Shown here in pieces: positions 23,776 to 33,548 of a stretch of DNA of 64,000 bases; the first letter of the stretch is position 1, and each line of letters begins with the position of its first letter. A program made the position numbers and the translations under genes. This DNA is from Nocardioides sp. (lineage in GTDB: Bacteria; Actinomycetota; Actinomycetes; Propionibacteriales; Nocardioidaceae). The notes under the pieces were generated by a model that saw only the letters and a program-made list of their open reading frames with translations, was not told the DNA's origin and did no database searches. The stretch covers positions 1,712,001 through 1,776,000 of the forward strand of contig JBAOIH010000001.1 of the NCBI GenBank assembly GCA_037045645.1, given 5' to 3'.

Positions 23776-26487
23776 TCAGGCCCCGACCACGCGGCCGATC
23801 TCGGTGCGCGCGAGTTCGAGCGCCTCGTCGACCCGGCTGACGTCCGAGCCGCCACCCTGGGCCATGTCGTCCTTGCCGCCGCCCTTGCCGTTGAGCACGG
23901 GCGCGATGGCGCGCAGCAGTTCGCCGGCCTTGACGCCGCGTTCGCGAGCCAGATCGTTGGTCGCGGTCACGATCGCCGCCTTGCCGTCGGCCACGCCGAC
24001 GATCACCACGACGCCGGGTTCGCCCTGCGGCAGCTTGCCGCGTACGTCCATCGCCAACTGACGTGCCTCGGCGCCACCCGCGCCGTCCGCACGGTGGGCG
24101 ACGACCTTGATCGGACCTAGTTGGGCTGCGTCCTGGGCAAGCTCGCCGGAGGCAGCCAGCAGTTGCTGGGTGCGGACCTTCTCGATCTCCTTCTCCGCGA
24201 CGCGCAACTTCTCCACGATCGAGGCGACCCGCTCGGGCAACTCCTCCGGGCGCGCCTTGAGCGCATCGGCGAGCTGGTTGACGATCACGTGCTCGCGGGC
24301 CAGGAATCGGTAGGCATCGCCCCCGACGAGCGCCTCGACCCGGCGTACGCCCGATCCGATGGACGACTCGCCCAGCAGCTTGATCACGCCGAGCTGGCCC
24401 GAGCGCTCGGTGTGGGTACCACCGCACAGTTCGCGGGCCCAGTCACCGACGGAGATCACCCGCACGGTGTCGCCGTACTTCTCCCCGAAGAGCGCCATCG
24501 CCCCGGACTTCACCGCGTCGGCCTGGGACATGTATTCGGCGTGCACCGTGAGGTCGTCGAGCACCACGTCGTTGACGCGCGCCTCGACGTCGGCCATCAC
24601 GCTGCTTGGCACCGCACCGGAAGCGGAGAAGTCGAAACGGAACCGTCCCGGCGCGTTCTCCGAACCTGCCTGCGTGGCCGTCTCCCCCAGCGCCTCTCGA
24701 AAGGCCTTGTGCACCATGTGGGTCGCGGTGTGCGCCCGCGAGATCGAACGGCGACGCGCCAGGTCGACGATGCTCTGCGCCGGGGTGCCGACACTGACCT
24801 CGCCGTCGAGTACGACTGCCTTGTGCACGATCAGTCCGGTGATGGGTGACTGCACGTCGCGCACTTCCACGCGAGCCCCGTTGCCGAGTTCGATCACGCC
24901 GGTGTCGGCCAACTGGCCGCCGCCCTCGGCGTAGAAGGGCGTGCGATCCAAGACGAGTTCGATCTCGTCACCCGCGTGCGCGGTGCCGGCCACGGCACCA
25001 TTGGTGACGATGCCGCGGACCGCCCCCTCGGTGACGGTCTCGACGTAGCCGGTGAAGTCGACGGCAGAGCCGAGTGAGTCGGCGATCTCGCGATAGGCGG
25101 CCGTGTTGGCGTGGGCGCCCTTCTTGGCACGCGAATCGGCCTTGGCTCGGTCGCGCTGCTCCTGCATGAGGCGGCGGAAGCCGTCCTCGTCGACCTGGAG
25201 GCCCTGCTCGTGGGCCATCTCCAGGGTCAGATCGATCGGGAACCCATAAGTGTCGTGCAGCGCGAAGGCCTCGCTGCCGCCCAGGGTGGCGCCCCCGCCG
25301 GCCTTCACCTTTGCCGCGGCCTGGTCGAAGATCACGGTGCCGGACTTGAGAGTCGTACGGAAGGCTTCTTCCTCGGCATAGGCGACCGTGGAGATGCGTT
25401 CCCAGTCACCGATGAGATTGCTGTAGGTCTCCCCCATCTTGTCGCGACTGATCGGCATCAACTCTGGCAGCGCGCGGTCTTCGTAGCCGAGCAGACGTAC
25501 GGACCGGATCGCGCGACGCATCAGCCGGCGCAAGACATAGCCGCCGCCTTCGTTGCCGGGAGTGACACCGTCACCGATCAGCATCATCGACGAGCGGATG
25601 TGGTCGGCAATGACACGGAAGCGCACGTCGTCTTGGGGATTGGCCCCGTAGGTCTTGCCGGTCAGTTCCTCGGCCTTGGCAATGACCGGGAACATCACGT
25701 TGATCTCGTACATGTTGGCCTTGCCCTGCATCAGCAAGGCGATGCGTTCCAGGCCCATGCCGGTGTCGATGTTCTGCTTCGGCAGCGGGCCCACGACGTC
25801 GAAGTCCTCCTTGGACCGGACTGCCGACAGTTCCTCCTGCATGAAGACCAGGTTCCAGATCTCCAGCAGCCGGTCCTCCAGCGGGAACGGCATGTCGGGA
25901 CCGAGGTCGGCCGGGTTGAACTCCGGGCCGAAGTCCGGGCCGCGGTCATAGAGGATCTCCGAGCAGGGACCGCCGGGCCCCGGCACGCCCATCGACCAGT
26001 AGTTCTCCTTCCGGCCCAGCCGCAGGATCCGCTCGTCGGGCAGGCCAGTGGTCTTCTTCCAGAACCTCAGCGCGTCGTCGTCGCCCACCAGGATGGACGG
26101 ATAGAGCCTGGACTCCTCCAGGCCGAAGCCGCCCTCGGCGACCGGCTTGGTGACCAGGTCCCACGCGAGTTCGACGGCGCCTTCCTTGAAGTAGTCGCCG
26201 AACGAGAAGTTGCCGCACATCTCGAAGAACGTGCCGTGTCGCGTGGTCTTGCCGACGTCCTCGATGTCAGGGGTGCGGATGCACTTCTGCACGCTGGTCG
26301 CGCGGTCGTATGGAGGCGTCTCCTGGCCCAGGAAGTAGGGCTTGAACGGCACCATGCCGGCATTGACGAACAGCAGTGTCGGGTCATCGAGCAGCAGCGA
26401 TGCCGAGGGCACGACGGTGTGCTTGCCGACACTCGTGTTGTCGGCGAAGTGGGCCTGGAATCGGCGCCGGATCTCCGCGGTGTCCAT
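23776..26487 (-). CDS. alaS: Alanyl-tRNA synthetase
   Basis: A 903-residue AlaRS: N-terminal catalytic domain (FVNAGMVPFKPYFLGQE; GNFSFGDYFKEGAVELAWD), the editing domain with HTATHMVHKAF and CGGTHTERSGQLG, and a C-terminal DHHA1-like region ending GRVVGA. It charges tRNA-Ala and clears mischarged Ser/Gly. Full length; head of the alaS-ruvX-mltG-aroE block. Confidence 0.96.
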   Translation of the reverse strand: MDTAEIRRRFQAHFADNTSVGKHTVVPSASLLLDDPTLLFVNAGMVPFKPYFLGQETPPYDRATSVQKCIRTPDIEDVGKTTRHGTFFEMCGNFSFGDYFKEGAVELAWDLVTKPVAEGGFGLEESRLYPSILVGDDDALRFWKKTTGLPDERILRLGRKENYWSMGVPGPGGPCSEILYDRGPDFGPEFNPADLGPDMPFPLEDRLLEIWNLVFMQEELSAVRSKEDFDVVGPLPKQNIDTGMGLERIALLMQGKANMYEINVMFPVIAKAEELTGKTYGANPQDDVRFRVIADHIRSSMMLIGDGVTPGNEGGGYVLRRLMRRAIRSVRLLGYEDRALPELMPISRDKMGETYSNLIGDWERISTVAYAEEEAFRTTLKSGTVIFDQAAAKVKAGGGATLGGSEAFALHDTYGFPIDLTLEMAHEQGLQVDEDGFRRLMQEQRDRAKADSRAKKGAHANTAAYREIADSLGSAVDFTGYVETVTEGAVRGIVTNGAVAGTAHAGDEIELVLDRTPFYAEGGGQLADTGVIELGNGARVEVRDVQSPITGLIVHKAVVLDGEVSVGTPAQSIVDLARRRSISRAHTATHMVHKAFREALGETATQAGSENAPGRFRFDFSASGAVPSSVMADVEARVNDVVLDDLTVHAEYMSQADAVKSGAMALFGEKYGDTVRVISVGDWARELCGGTHTERSGQLGVIKLLGESSIGSGVRRVEALVGGDAYRFLAREHVIVNQLADALKARPEELPERVASIVEKLRVAEKEIEKVRTQQLLAASGELAQDAAQLGPIKVVAHRADGAGGAEARQLAMDVRGKLPQGEPGVVVIVGVADGKAAIVTATNDLARERGVKAGELLRAIAPVLNGKGGGKDDMAQGGGSDVSRVDEALELARTEIGRVVGA

Positions 26488-26612
26488 GCGTGTACTGCTC
26501 CCTGCTTGGTGACTGGTGTTGTCGTTGTTGCGCGTCGGGAAACCCTAGCGCGGCCGCCTTTCGTACGATCTCGTGGCAACCCTCAGCGGGCAAGCAGGTT
26601 TCGCGGCGGCTC

Positions 26613-26963
26613 TCAGTCATCTTGCGCCCACGCCGCGCAGGGAAGTGCCAGGTAGACACCAAGGCCTGTCGCTCCAGATGCCTGAACCAGTGCCTTGCGA
26701 AGCTGGCTGACGCGCTCCTGCCGATTGGACGCCCGGCTCTCGGTCCACTTGGACCGGACCTCCACCACGATTCCAAGTCCTCCAGAATCCAGGGGGCCCC
26801 GCTCGCGCACTCGGATATCCACGTCACCCGGCTGCAGGTGACCGTCGTACGGCTCCTCTGGACAGTCGACGGCGACTGACACAGCGTGCGGCAAGGCCTG
26901 AAGCAGGAGACGGAGGGACTCACCGTCGACATCACGCGCGCAGGTGACTTCCACGATGGGCAT
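26613..26963 (-). CDS. Hypothetical protein, possibly tautomerase-like
   Basis: A 116-residue protein with no family I can name. It begins MPIVEV, a beta strand with Pro at position 2, and has a second strand plus helix (GIVVEVRSKWTESRASNRQERVSQLRKAL). Pro2 with a beta-alpha-beta layout recalls the tautomerase superfamily, but this is only a resemblance. Stands alone between alaS and an HNH gene. Confidence 0.5.
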   Translation of the reverse strand: MPIVEVTCARDVDGESLRLLLQALPHAVSVAVDCPEEPYDGHLQPGDVDIRVRERGPLDSGGLGIVVEVRSKWTESRASNRQERVSQLRKALVQASGATGLGVYLALPCAAWAQDD

Positions 26964-27033
26964 GCAGACAATCTAGAAGACCCGCGGCATGCCAATGGCC
27001 CCGCGCCGGGCCGTGCGCGGGGTGGGGGCGGGG

Positions 27034-28458
27034 TCAACTTCGTGCTCGTGCGGGCGGAGACTCTTCGCCCCCATCCAGTCGAGTGGTGCCCCCGAAGTCG
27101 CGCAAATATCGGTGCCCGTGCGGGCTCGTCCACACCAGTTTCCCGGGTGAGGGCATCTCGACTCGCCAAGGTGACTGCGTCTTCAATCGATGATGTCGAC
27201 GACAGATCGCGGTGAGATTCGAAGGTCTCGTGGGCCCGGACTGAGGCACACCGAGGGCGTCCGCTTCGTGGTCATAAGGCACCACATGGTCGATGTCGCA
27301 AGCCCGCGCTGGCCGTGAACACCAGGGAAAGGTGCAGGTGCCGTCACGCAAGATGACTTGCTCGCGCATGAGTGCCGGAACGGCATAGCCGAGCGCCACG
27401 TTGTCGCGCGCAAGGTCGATGACTGGCGCGACAGTCACTCGGGTGCGGGTGTGGCCGACCCATTCCTTGACCTGGTCCAACAAGATCAGGCGCTGACCCT
27501 GCTCCAGGCGGCCGATCGGGTCGAAATCCAGACCACCATCCCCGAGCACCGCCGCCGATAGGTGCACGTGCAGCACGACCTGTCGCGATGCACCGGCGCG
27601 TACACGGTCCAGTTCGGCGACAGCCTGGCCTTGATCGCCACCATTGAGGTCAAGCGCCTGCTGCGTGCGAGCCAGGTCACCGAGCGCCATGGAACGGCGC
27701 ACGTCGAGCGACCCTTCGAAGCCGAGCGCTTTCAGCGCCTCGGCCCCGGCCGACAGGGCGTCATCGAGGTCGAGCGCCTCAGCCAAGTCGAGTTCGGCTT
27801 CGAAGCGCAAGGTGCCGGCGAAGTGGAGCGCGTCGCGGTGCAGCGTCGCGTGCCGGGGATCGACATGCTCCCAACCATCGACCGGGTCAGAGGCAGGATC
27901 GGGCGCTGCCAACTCGAACCGTTTGATCGCCTCCGCGACGAGACGCTCGACCTGTGCCGGCCCGACCTTCCCCACAACCGCGGCCACCTGCGCATCCACC
28001 CAAGCAGCGGCCTCCGGTGGCAGGCTCGGGCATGCGTGGATGGTCTCCTCGGCGACCAGCCGCGCCCGCCAACTGGCCACCCGGCCGGCGTGCACGAGTG
28101 CCCAGAGTCTTGGCAGCCGATGGCGCAGTTCCAATGCGTGGCCGATCAGCTTCTTGGCCGAAGTTGTCGAGATGCCCATCTCGGTGCCGAACTCCGCAAC
28201 CGCGTGCTCGGCCACGAGCGGGCAGCCGTCACCGGCAAGCGACTCACCACCGTCGAGCCCAGGGGCCGCAAACGTGGCCGCGTAGGCCGGATGCTCCGGC
28301 GGGTGTGCGTCAGCCCAGGCGACTGCACAGCGCAACTTCAGCGCGCTCGCTTCGTCCTCGACCCGCAGCGCCTCGCGCGCGGTCGCGAGGATGCGGGCGG
28401 GTGATTGATCGCCCACGTCGCTCCCCATCTCGGGGAGTGCGATCGCGGTGTTGGACAT
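27034..28458 (-). CDS. DUF222 protein with C-terminal HNH nuclease domain
   Basis: A 474-residue 13E12-type protein, numerous in actinobacteria. A long helical DUF222 region (VEDEASALKLRCAVAWADAH, HAGRVASWRARLVAEETI) is followed by an HNH motif: CTFPWCSRPARACDIDHVVPY, then NLTAICRRHHRLKT. The zinc-site Cys and catalytic His are intact. The role is unclear; these genes spread by recombination. It sits between rarA and alaS, genes that are normally close neighbours. Start ATG 28458. Confidence 0.87.
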   Translation of the reverse strand: MSNTAIALPEMGSDVGDQSPARILATAREALRVEDEASALKLRCAVAWADAHPPEHPAYAATFAAPGLDGGESLAGDGCPLVAEHAVAEFGTEMGISTTSAKKLIGHALELRHRLPRLWALVHAGRVASWRARLVAEETIHACPSLPPEAAAWVDAQVAAVVGKVGPAQVERLVAEAIKRFELAAPDPASDPVDGWEHVDPRHATLHRDALHFAGTLRFEAELDLAEALDLDDALSAGAEALKALGFEGSLDVRRSMALGDLARTQQALDLNGGDQGQAVAELDRVRAGASRQVVLHVHLSAAVLGDGGLDFDPIGRLEQGQRLILLDQVKEWVGHTRTRVTVAPVIDLARDNVALGYAVPALMREQVILRDGTCTFPWCSRPARACDIDHVVPYDHEADALGVPQSGPTRPSNLTAICRRHHRLKTQSPWRVEMPSPGKLVWTSPHGHRYLRDFGGTTRLDGGEESPPARARS

Positions 28459-28611
28459 GGGTCCACTGAACACGCGACCACCGACATTTAGGAGGCTCAA
28501 ACGCCCTTGTCCACAAGGGAGATCGGGACTGTGATCCAACCGTTATCGGCATGAATGGCGGCCAGGATTTCACGTGCCCTTGAGCTTCCGATGGCCCGGT
28601 GAGCCAGGCAA

Positions 28612-29910
28612 CTACTTGCCGCGCACGATCTTGCGGATCCGCTCCCAGCGTTCCTTGATCGCGGCTTCGGCGCCCAGGGAGGTGGGTTCGTAATAGCGCG
28701 CGTCGATGACGACGTCCGGGGCGTACTGCTGCTTGGCGATGCCGAACGGCTCGTCGTGCGAATAGACGTACGACGCCCCGTGCCCGATCTTCTTCGCGCC
28801 GCCATAGTGCGCGTCGCGCAGGTGCGGCGGCACCTGGCCGATCTTGCCGGCGCGTACGTCGGCCGAAGCCGCGTCGATCGCCTTGATCACGGCATTGGAC
28901 TTCGGCGCGACCGCCAGCGCGATGGTGGCTTGAGCCAGATTGAGGCGGGCCTCCGGCATCCCGATCAACTGCACCGCCTGAGCAGCTGCGACCGCGGTGG
29001 TCAGGGCGGTGGGGTCGGCCAGCCCGATGTCCTCGGACGCCAAGATCACCAGACGGCGGGCGATGAACCGTGGATCCTCCCCGGCCTCCATCATCCGCGC
29101 CAGATAGTGCAGGGCCGCGTCGGCATCCGAGCCCCTGATCGACTTGATGAAGGCGCTCGTCACGTCATAGTGCTGATCGCCCTGGCGGTCATAGCGCACG
29201 GCCGCCTGATCAACCGCTGTCTCGGCGGTCGCGAGGTCGATCACCGACGACGACTTCGAGGCAGCCGCCGAGGACGCCGCCTCCAGATAGGTCAGCGAGC
29301 GGCGAGCATCGCCACCGGCGAGTCGTACGAGGTGCTCGCGCGCGTCGTCGTCCAAGGTGAAGCGGTCCGCAAGGCCGCGTGCATCGGTCAAGGCCGAGGC
29401 AATGACCCCGCGAATGTGGTCGTCGGTCAGCGACTCCAGCCGCAACAGCAGACTGCGCGATAGCAGCGGCGAGATCACCGAGAAGAACGGATTCTCCGTG
29501 GTGGCCGCGATCAGTGTCACCCAGCGGTTCTCGACACCGGGCAACAACGCGTCCTGCTGGGCCTTGGTGAACCGGTGCACCTCGTCGACGAAGAGCACGG
29601 TTTCGCGCCCCGTGCGGATCAGGTCATTGCGTGCTGTATCGATCGCGGCTCGCACTTCCTTGACCCCCGCCGCGACGGCAGAGACCTCGACGAAGCGACG
29701 GTCGGTCTGCTGGCTGACGATGCCCGCGATCGTGGTCTTGCCGGTGCCGGGAGGTCCCCACAACAGCAGCGACATCGACTGGTCGCCCTCGATCAGTTGC
29801 CTTAGCGGCGCTCCCGGGGCACGCAACTGCTCTTGGCCGACCAACTCGTCGAGCGTGCGCGGTCGCATGCGTACGGCCAGCGGCGCCGACGCGCTGGTGT
29901 TGGCGGCCAA
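28612..29910 (-). CDS. rarA: Replication-associated recombination protein A (RarA/MgsA ATPase)
   Basis: A 432-residue clamp-loader-like AAA+ ATPase: LDELVGQEQL, Walker A WGPPGTGKTT at 51-60, LFVDEVHRF as Walker B, sensor 1 ATTENPFFSV, and the C-terminal tetramer domain (GCSD-like RGSDADAALHYLARMMEAG). Acts at stalled replication forks. Typical place upstream of alaS. Confidence 0.93.
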   Translation of the reverse strand: MAANTSASAPLAVRMRPRTLDELVGQEQLRAPGAPLRQLIEGDQSMSLLLWGPPGTGKTTIAGIVSQQTDRRFVEVSAVAAGVKEVRAAIDTARNDLIRTGRETVLFVDEVHRFTKAQQDALLPGVENRWVTLIAATTENPFFSVISPLLSRSLLLRLESLTDDHIRGVIASALTDARGLADRFTLDDDAREHLVRLAGGDARRSLTYLEAASSAAASKSSSVIDLATAETAVDQAAVRYDRQGDQHYDVTSAFIKSIRGSDADAALHYLARMMEAGEDPRFIARRLVILASEDIGLADPTALTTAVAAAQAVQLIGMPEARLNLAQATIALAVAPKSNAVIKAIDAASADVRAGKIGQVPPHLRDAHYGGAKKIGHGASYVYSHDEPFGIAKQQYAPDVVIDARYYEPTSLGAEAAIKERWERIRKIVRGK

Positions 29911-29977
29911 GGAGCCACCACCCGTGACCGGGCGTTCCCCAGGGAGAGAGAACAGACCCTGCGAAGAGTCAGACGAG

Positions 29978-31300
29978 TCAGGCAGAGACGATCGCCTGCT
30001 TCTTCACGTCGAACCATTCGTTGGCATAGCCAGGCTGCTCCAACTGCGGGTGCGCGGATCCCGAAGGTGCACCACCCGAGTCGACACCCAGCACGCTGGT
30101 GGTCACCGGAGACGCCGGGTGTTGACCCAGCTCGCCGGCAAAGTGACAGGCCACCTTGTGGCGGGGCCCGATCTGCAACAGCGGCGGCTCGACCTTGGCG
30201 CAGATGTCCTGAGCCAGATGACAACGCGTACGGAAACGGCACCCCGAAGGCGGGTTGATCGGGGACGGGACGTCACCCTCCAAACGGATCCGCTCACGGC
30301 GACCGCCCACCGCAGCCTGCTTCACGTCCGGCACCGCCGAGAGCAATGCCTGGGTGTACGGGTGGTGGGCGCGGTTGTAGATCGTGTCGCGGTCGCCGAT
30401 CTCGACGATCTTGCCCAGATACATCACCGCGATCTCGGGGCAGAAGTGGCGTACGACCGCCAAGTCGTGGGCGATGAACAAGAACGCGATGTTGAACTCG
30501 CGCTGCAAGTCCTGAAGCAGGTTGATCACCTGGGCCTGGATCGACACGTCCAGCGCGGACACCGGCTCATCAGCCACGAGGAGACGCGGGTTGAGGGTCA
30601 GCGCGCGAGCGATTCCGATGCGCTGGCGCTGACCGCCGGAGAACTCGTTGGGATAACGGTTGTAGTGCTCGGGGTTGAGGCCGACGACCTCCAACAACTC
30701 CTGCACGCGCTTGAGCACCTGGTTCTTCGGGACGATCTTGTGCACCTCAAGCGGGGCCCCGACGATCGAGCCCACGGTGTGGCGTGGGTTGAGCGAGGTG
30801 TAGGGGTCCTGGAAGATCATCTGGACGTGGCGGCGCAACGGCTTGAGTTCGCGGTTGGACATCTTGGCGATGTCTTGGCCGTCGAAGATCATCGAGCCCG
30901 CGGTAGGGGTGTAAAGACGGGTGATCAGCCGGCCGGTCGTCGACTTGCCGCACCCTGACTCCCCCACCAGACCCAGTGAGCCACCCTCGGGCACCTCGAA
31001 TGAGATCCCGTCGACAGCCTGCACGTGCCCGATCGTGCGCCGGATCAGCCCTTGCGACTTCACCGGGAAGTACATCTTCAGGTTGTCGACCGTCAGCACC
31101 GGCTTGGCATCAGGGTCAAGGGCTGTGGGCGCATTTCCCGATCCTGCGAGTTCCTCGAAGGACTCCGGGCCTACGCCTGCCTCGTGCTGTTGCGTGACGT
31201 CGTCGGGAAGTTCGCGAGACGTCTCCTCGGTCGCCTCCTGCTCACGAGTGGAGATGGGAGCTTCAAAGATCTCGTCCGGCTGATCGGTGCGTTCGGTCAT
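29978..31300 (-). CDS. Oligopeptide/dipeptide ABC transporter ATPase (OppF-like)
   Basis: A 440-residue ATPase: acidic N-terminal extension of about 65 residues, Walker A VGESGCGKSTTGRL, the signature FSGGQRQRIGIARAL, Walker B LLVADEPVSALDVS, and the OppF C-terminal peptide-importer domain with paired Cys (GCRFRTRCHLAQDIC). Overlaps the OppD-type gene by ATGA. Last gene of the importer operon. Confidence 0.92.
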   Translation of the reverse strand: MTERTDQPDEIFEAPISTREQEATEETSRELPDDVTQQHEAGVGPESFEELAGSGNAPTALDPDAKPVLTVDNLKMYFPVKSQGLIRRTIGHVQAVDGISFEVPEGGSLGLVGESGCGKSTTGRLITRLYTPTAGSMIFDGQDIAKMSNRELKPLRRHVQMIFQDPYTSLNPRHTVGSIVGAPLEVHKIVPKNQVLKRVQELLEVVGLNPEHYNRYPNEFSGGQRQRIGIARALTLNPRLLVADEPVSALDVSIQAQVINLLQDLQREFNIAFLFIAHDLAVVRHFCPEIAVMYLGKIVEIGDRDTIYNRAHHPYTQALLSAVPDVKQAAVGGRRERIRLEGDVPSPINPPSGCRFRTRCHLAQDICAKVEPPLLQIGPRHKVACHFAGELGQHPASPVTTSVLGVDSGGAPSGSAHPQLEQPGYANEWFDVKKQAIVSA

Positions 31301-32389
31301 CGGCTCTGCTCCTCGACGAGGTCAGGGGCGATCTCGGGAAGCACGTCTCGCCGATAGATCGCGTCGGGATTGGGCAGGTGACACCGCTTCAGATGACCGG
31401 CGCCGGTCGTCGGCAGCAGGTCAGGCAGCGTCGTGGCGCACAGATTGCCGGCCACCTCGTCCTTGTAGACGCACCGCGGGTGGAAGGCGCAACCGGACGG
31501 AGGGCTCAGCAGGCTCGGCGGGTTGCCAGGGATGGGGATCAGGCGGGCATTGGGGTCCGAGGACACGTCGGCGACGCTGCCCAGGAGTCCCCAGGTGTAC
31601 GGCATCTCGGGTTGCGTCAACAGCGTCTTGGTCGCGCCCTTCTCCACGCAACGCCCGGCGTACATCACCAGCACGTCGTCGGCCATCTCGGCGATCACAC
31701 CGAGATCGTGGGTGATGATCACCACGGCCGAGTTGAACTCACGCTGGAGGTCTTGGAGCAGGTCGAGGATCTGCGCCTGGACCGTCACGTCGAGGGCGGT
31801 CGTCGGCTCGTCGGCGATCAGCAGCGACGGGTCGTTGATCAGGCCCATCGCGATCATCGCCCGCTGACGCATACCGCCGGAGAACTGGTGCGGGAAGTCG
31901 TCCACGCGTCGGTCCGGCTGCGGGATGCCCACGCGGTCGAGCATGTCGATGGCCTTGCGTCGGGCATCACGCTTGGAGGCCTTGGGGTGGTGCACGAGGT
32001 ACGCCTCCGCCAACTGCGCACCCACCTTGTAGAAGGGGTGCAGTGCCGCCAGCGCATCTTGGAAGATCATCGCCATCGCGTTGCCGCGCAACTTGCGCAT
32101 GCCGGACTCACCGAGGCCGACGATCTCCTGGCCTCCCACCCGGATCGAGCCGGTGATCCGGCTGGATTTCGGCGTCGTGCAGGCCCAGCACCGCCATGCT
32201 GGACACCGACTTGCCGGAGCCGGACTCGCCCACGATGCCCAGCGTCTTGCCGAGTTCGAGGGAATAGCTCAACCCCGTGACCGCGGACACCAGACCGTCC
32301 TCGGTGGGGAACCTGACGGTGAGATCCTCGACGACGAGGAAAGGTTCGCCGTCTGGGGACGAGTGGCGAGCCACAGGAGTCTCGGTCAC
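31297..32389 (-). pseudogene. Oligopeptide/dipeptide ABC transporter ATPase (OppD-like), frameshifted
   Basis: The N-terminus starts at GTG 32389 (GTGA overlap with the permease stop) and holds LVVEDLTVRFPTEDG and Walker A GESGSGKSVSSMAVLGL. The frame breaks near 32166-32171; the rest (SRITGSIRVGGQEIVGLGE onward) continues in another frame to 31297 with the signature FSGGMRQRAMIAMGL, Walker B and the paired-Cys motif. Removing one base joins both parts at normal length (about 363 aa). Possibly a sequencing error, since all other operon genes are intact. Confidence 0.85.
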
Positions 32390-33399
32390 GACAGCCTCAC
32401 TCGCGGGTCGAGGATCGAATAGATCACGTCGACGATCAGGTTGGACAAGATCAGCACGGCTGCGCTGAAGAGGGCAGTGGCCGACACTACCGGCAGGTCC
32501 TTGCTGGTGACGGCTTGCAGACTCCAATAGCCGATGCCGTTGATGCCGAAGATCTTCTCGGTGAAGATCGTGCCCGCCAACAAGGTGCCGAACTCGATGC
32601 CGAAGATGGTCACGACCGGCACCAGCGCGGAGCGTAAGGCGTGTTTGTAGACGACCGTACGGGTGGGTAGTCCCTTGGCCTTGGCGGTGCGGATGTAATC
32701 CTCGCTCAGGGTCTCGACCATCGAACCGCGCGCATAACGGGTATAGGTCGTACAGCCGAAGATGCCCAGACAGATCCAGGCGAGCAGCAGGCCGGAGAAC
32801 CACGGCCAGGGATTGCTCAACTTGAAGTCGTTGTAGCCCGGGTTGCCGATCAGCGGCGCCTCCCATTTCAAGGTGAGGAAGAGCCAGGTCAACAGGGCGA
32901 ACAAGTAATAGGGAACAGAGCTGACGACCAGGAAGCTCGACACCAGCAGTTTGTCCCCGAGGGTGCCTCGTCTTCGCGCTGCTGCGATGCCGATGGGAAT
33001 GCCGAGGGCCAGGTAGAGGAACGATCCGCCGATGGCGACGGAGAAGGTGGCCGGCAGGCGCTCCTTCATCTCCGAGAAGACCGGCTGGGCCGTGCGGTAG
33101 CTGTAACCCAGACAGGGGGCCGCACAGGGCTTGACATTGCCGGGACCGAACTCGATCTCACGCCCGACGAACACGCCCTTCATGTACTTGCCGTATTCGT
33201 CGACCCAGGAGTTGTTGAAGCCCATCGCCTCTTCGAAACGTTGCAGCCGCTCGGGCGTACAGCGGTTGCTGGTCTCGCGGTCGCAGATCGGCTGGGCCGG
33301 TGACGCGGGTCCGTACCAGAAGAGCAAGAAGATGCTCAGCGAAACGAGGAACAGCACGACGGTGCCGGCCAGAAGTCGCTTCACGATGTAGGCGAACAA
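32386..33399 (-). CDS. Oligopeptide/dipeptide ABC transporter permease (OppB-like)
   Basis: A 337-residue permease with six membrane helices, starting YIVKRLLAGTVVLFLVSLSI, the standard OppB opening, and ending with the EAA loop (DYIRTAKAKGLPTRTVVYKH) and LSNLIVDVIYSILDPRVR. The periplasmic loop after helix 1 is long and has Cys pairs (CDRETSNRC). Follows the binding protein gene after a stem-loop-rich gap. Confidence 0.92.
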   Translation of the reverse strand: MFAYIVKRLLAGTVVLFLVSLSIFLLFWYGPASPAQPICDRETSNRCTPERLQRFEEAMGFNNSWVDEYGKYMKGVFVGREIEFGPGNVKPCAAPCLGYSYRTAQPVFSEMKERLPATFSVAIGGSFLYLALGIPIGIAAARRRGTLGDKLLVSSFLVVSSVPYYLFALLTWLFLTLKWEAPLIGNPGYNDFKLSNPWPWFSGLLLAWICLGIFGCTTYTRYARGSMVETLSEDYIRTAKAKGLPTRTVVYKHALRSALVPVVTIFGIEFGTLLAGTIFTEKIFGINGIGYWSLQAVTSKDLPVVSATALFSAAVLILSNLIVDVIYSILDPRVRLS

Positions 33400-33462
33400 C
33401 TGCTTACCTCCACTCGGGGTCCCGCAACATTAGAGGGGTACGGGTTGGGTCAAGGCTGGCCA

Positions 33463-33548
33463 GTGGGGGCCTTCGGATTCCGAAGACCCCCACCGACTCA
33501 GATGTTGCTAGACACTCTGTCGAGTGTGATGAGCACGAGGCTCATCAC
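33463..33548. terminator. Three stem-loops between binding-protein and permease genes
   Basis: Three inverted repeats follow the binding protein stop: GTGATGAGC/GCTCATCAC (33526-33548, 5-base loop, overlapping the stop), ACACTC/GAGTGT (33512-33527), and a 14-bp stem with one mismatch from GTGGGGG to CCCCCAC (33463-33493). No U-tract follows. Such stems often stabilise a binding protein mRNA and limit read-through into the permease gene. Confidence 0.6.

Noticed and set aside
28459..28611. Short minus-strand coding-like stretch ending GWITVPISLVDKGV between the HNH gene and rarA
   Set aside because: No independent start; its upstream frame is a shadow of rarA.
29357..30958. 533-codon plus-strand frame over rarA and oppF
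   Set aside because: Antisense shadow of two well-supported genes; no family pattern.
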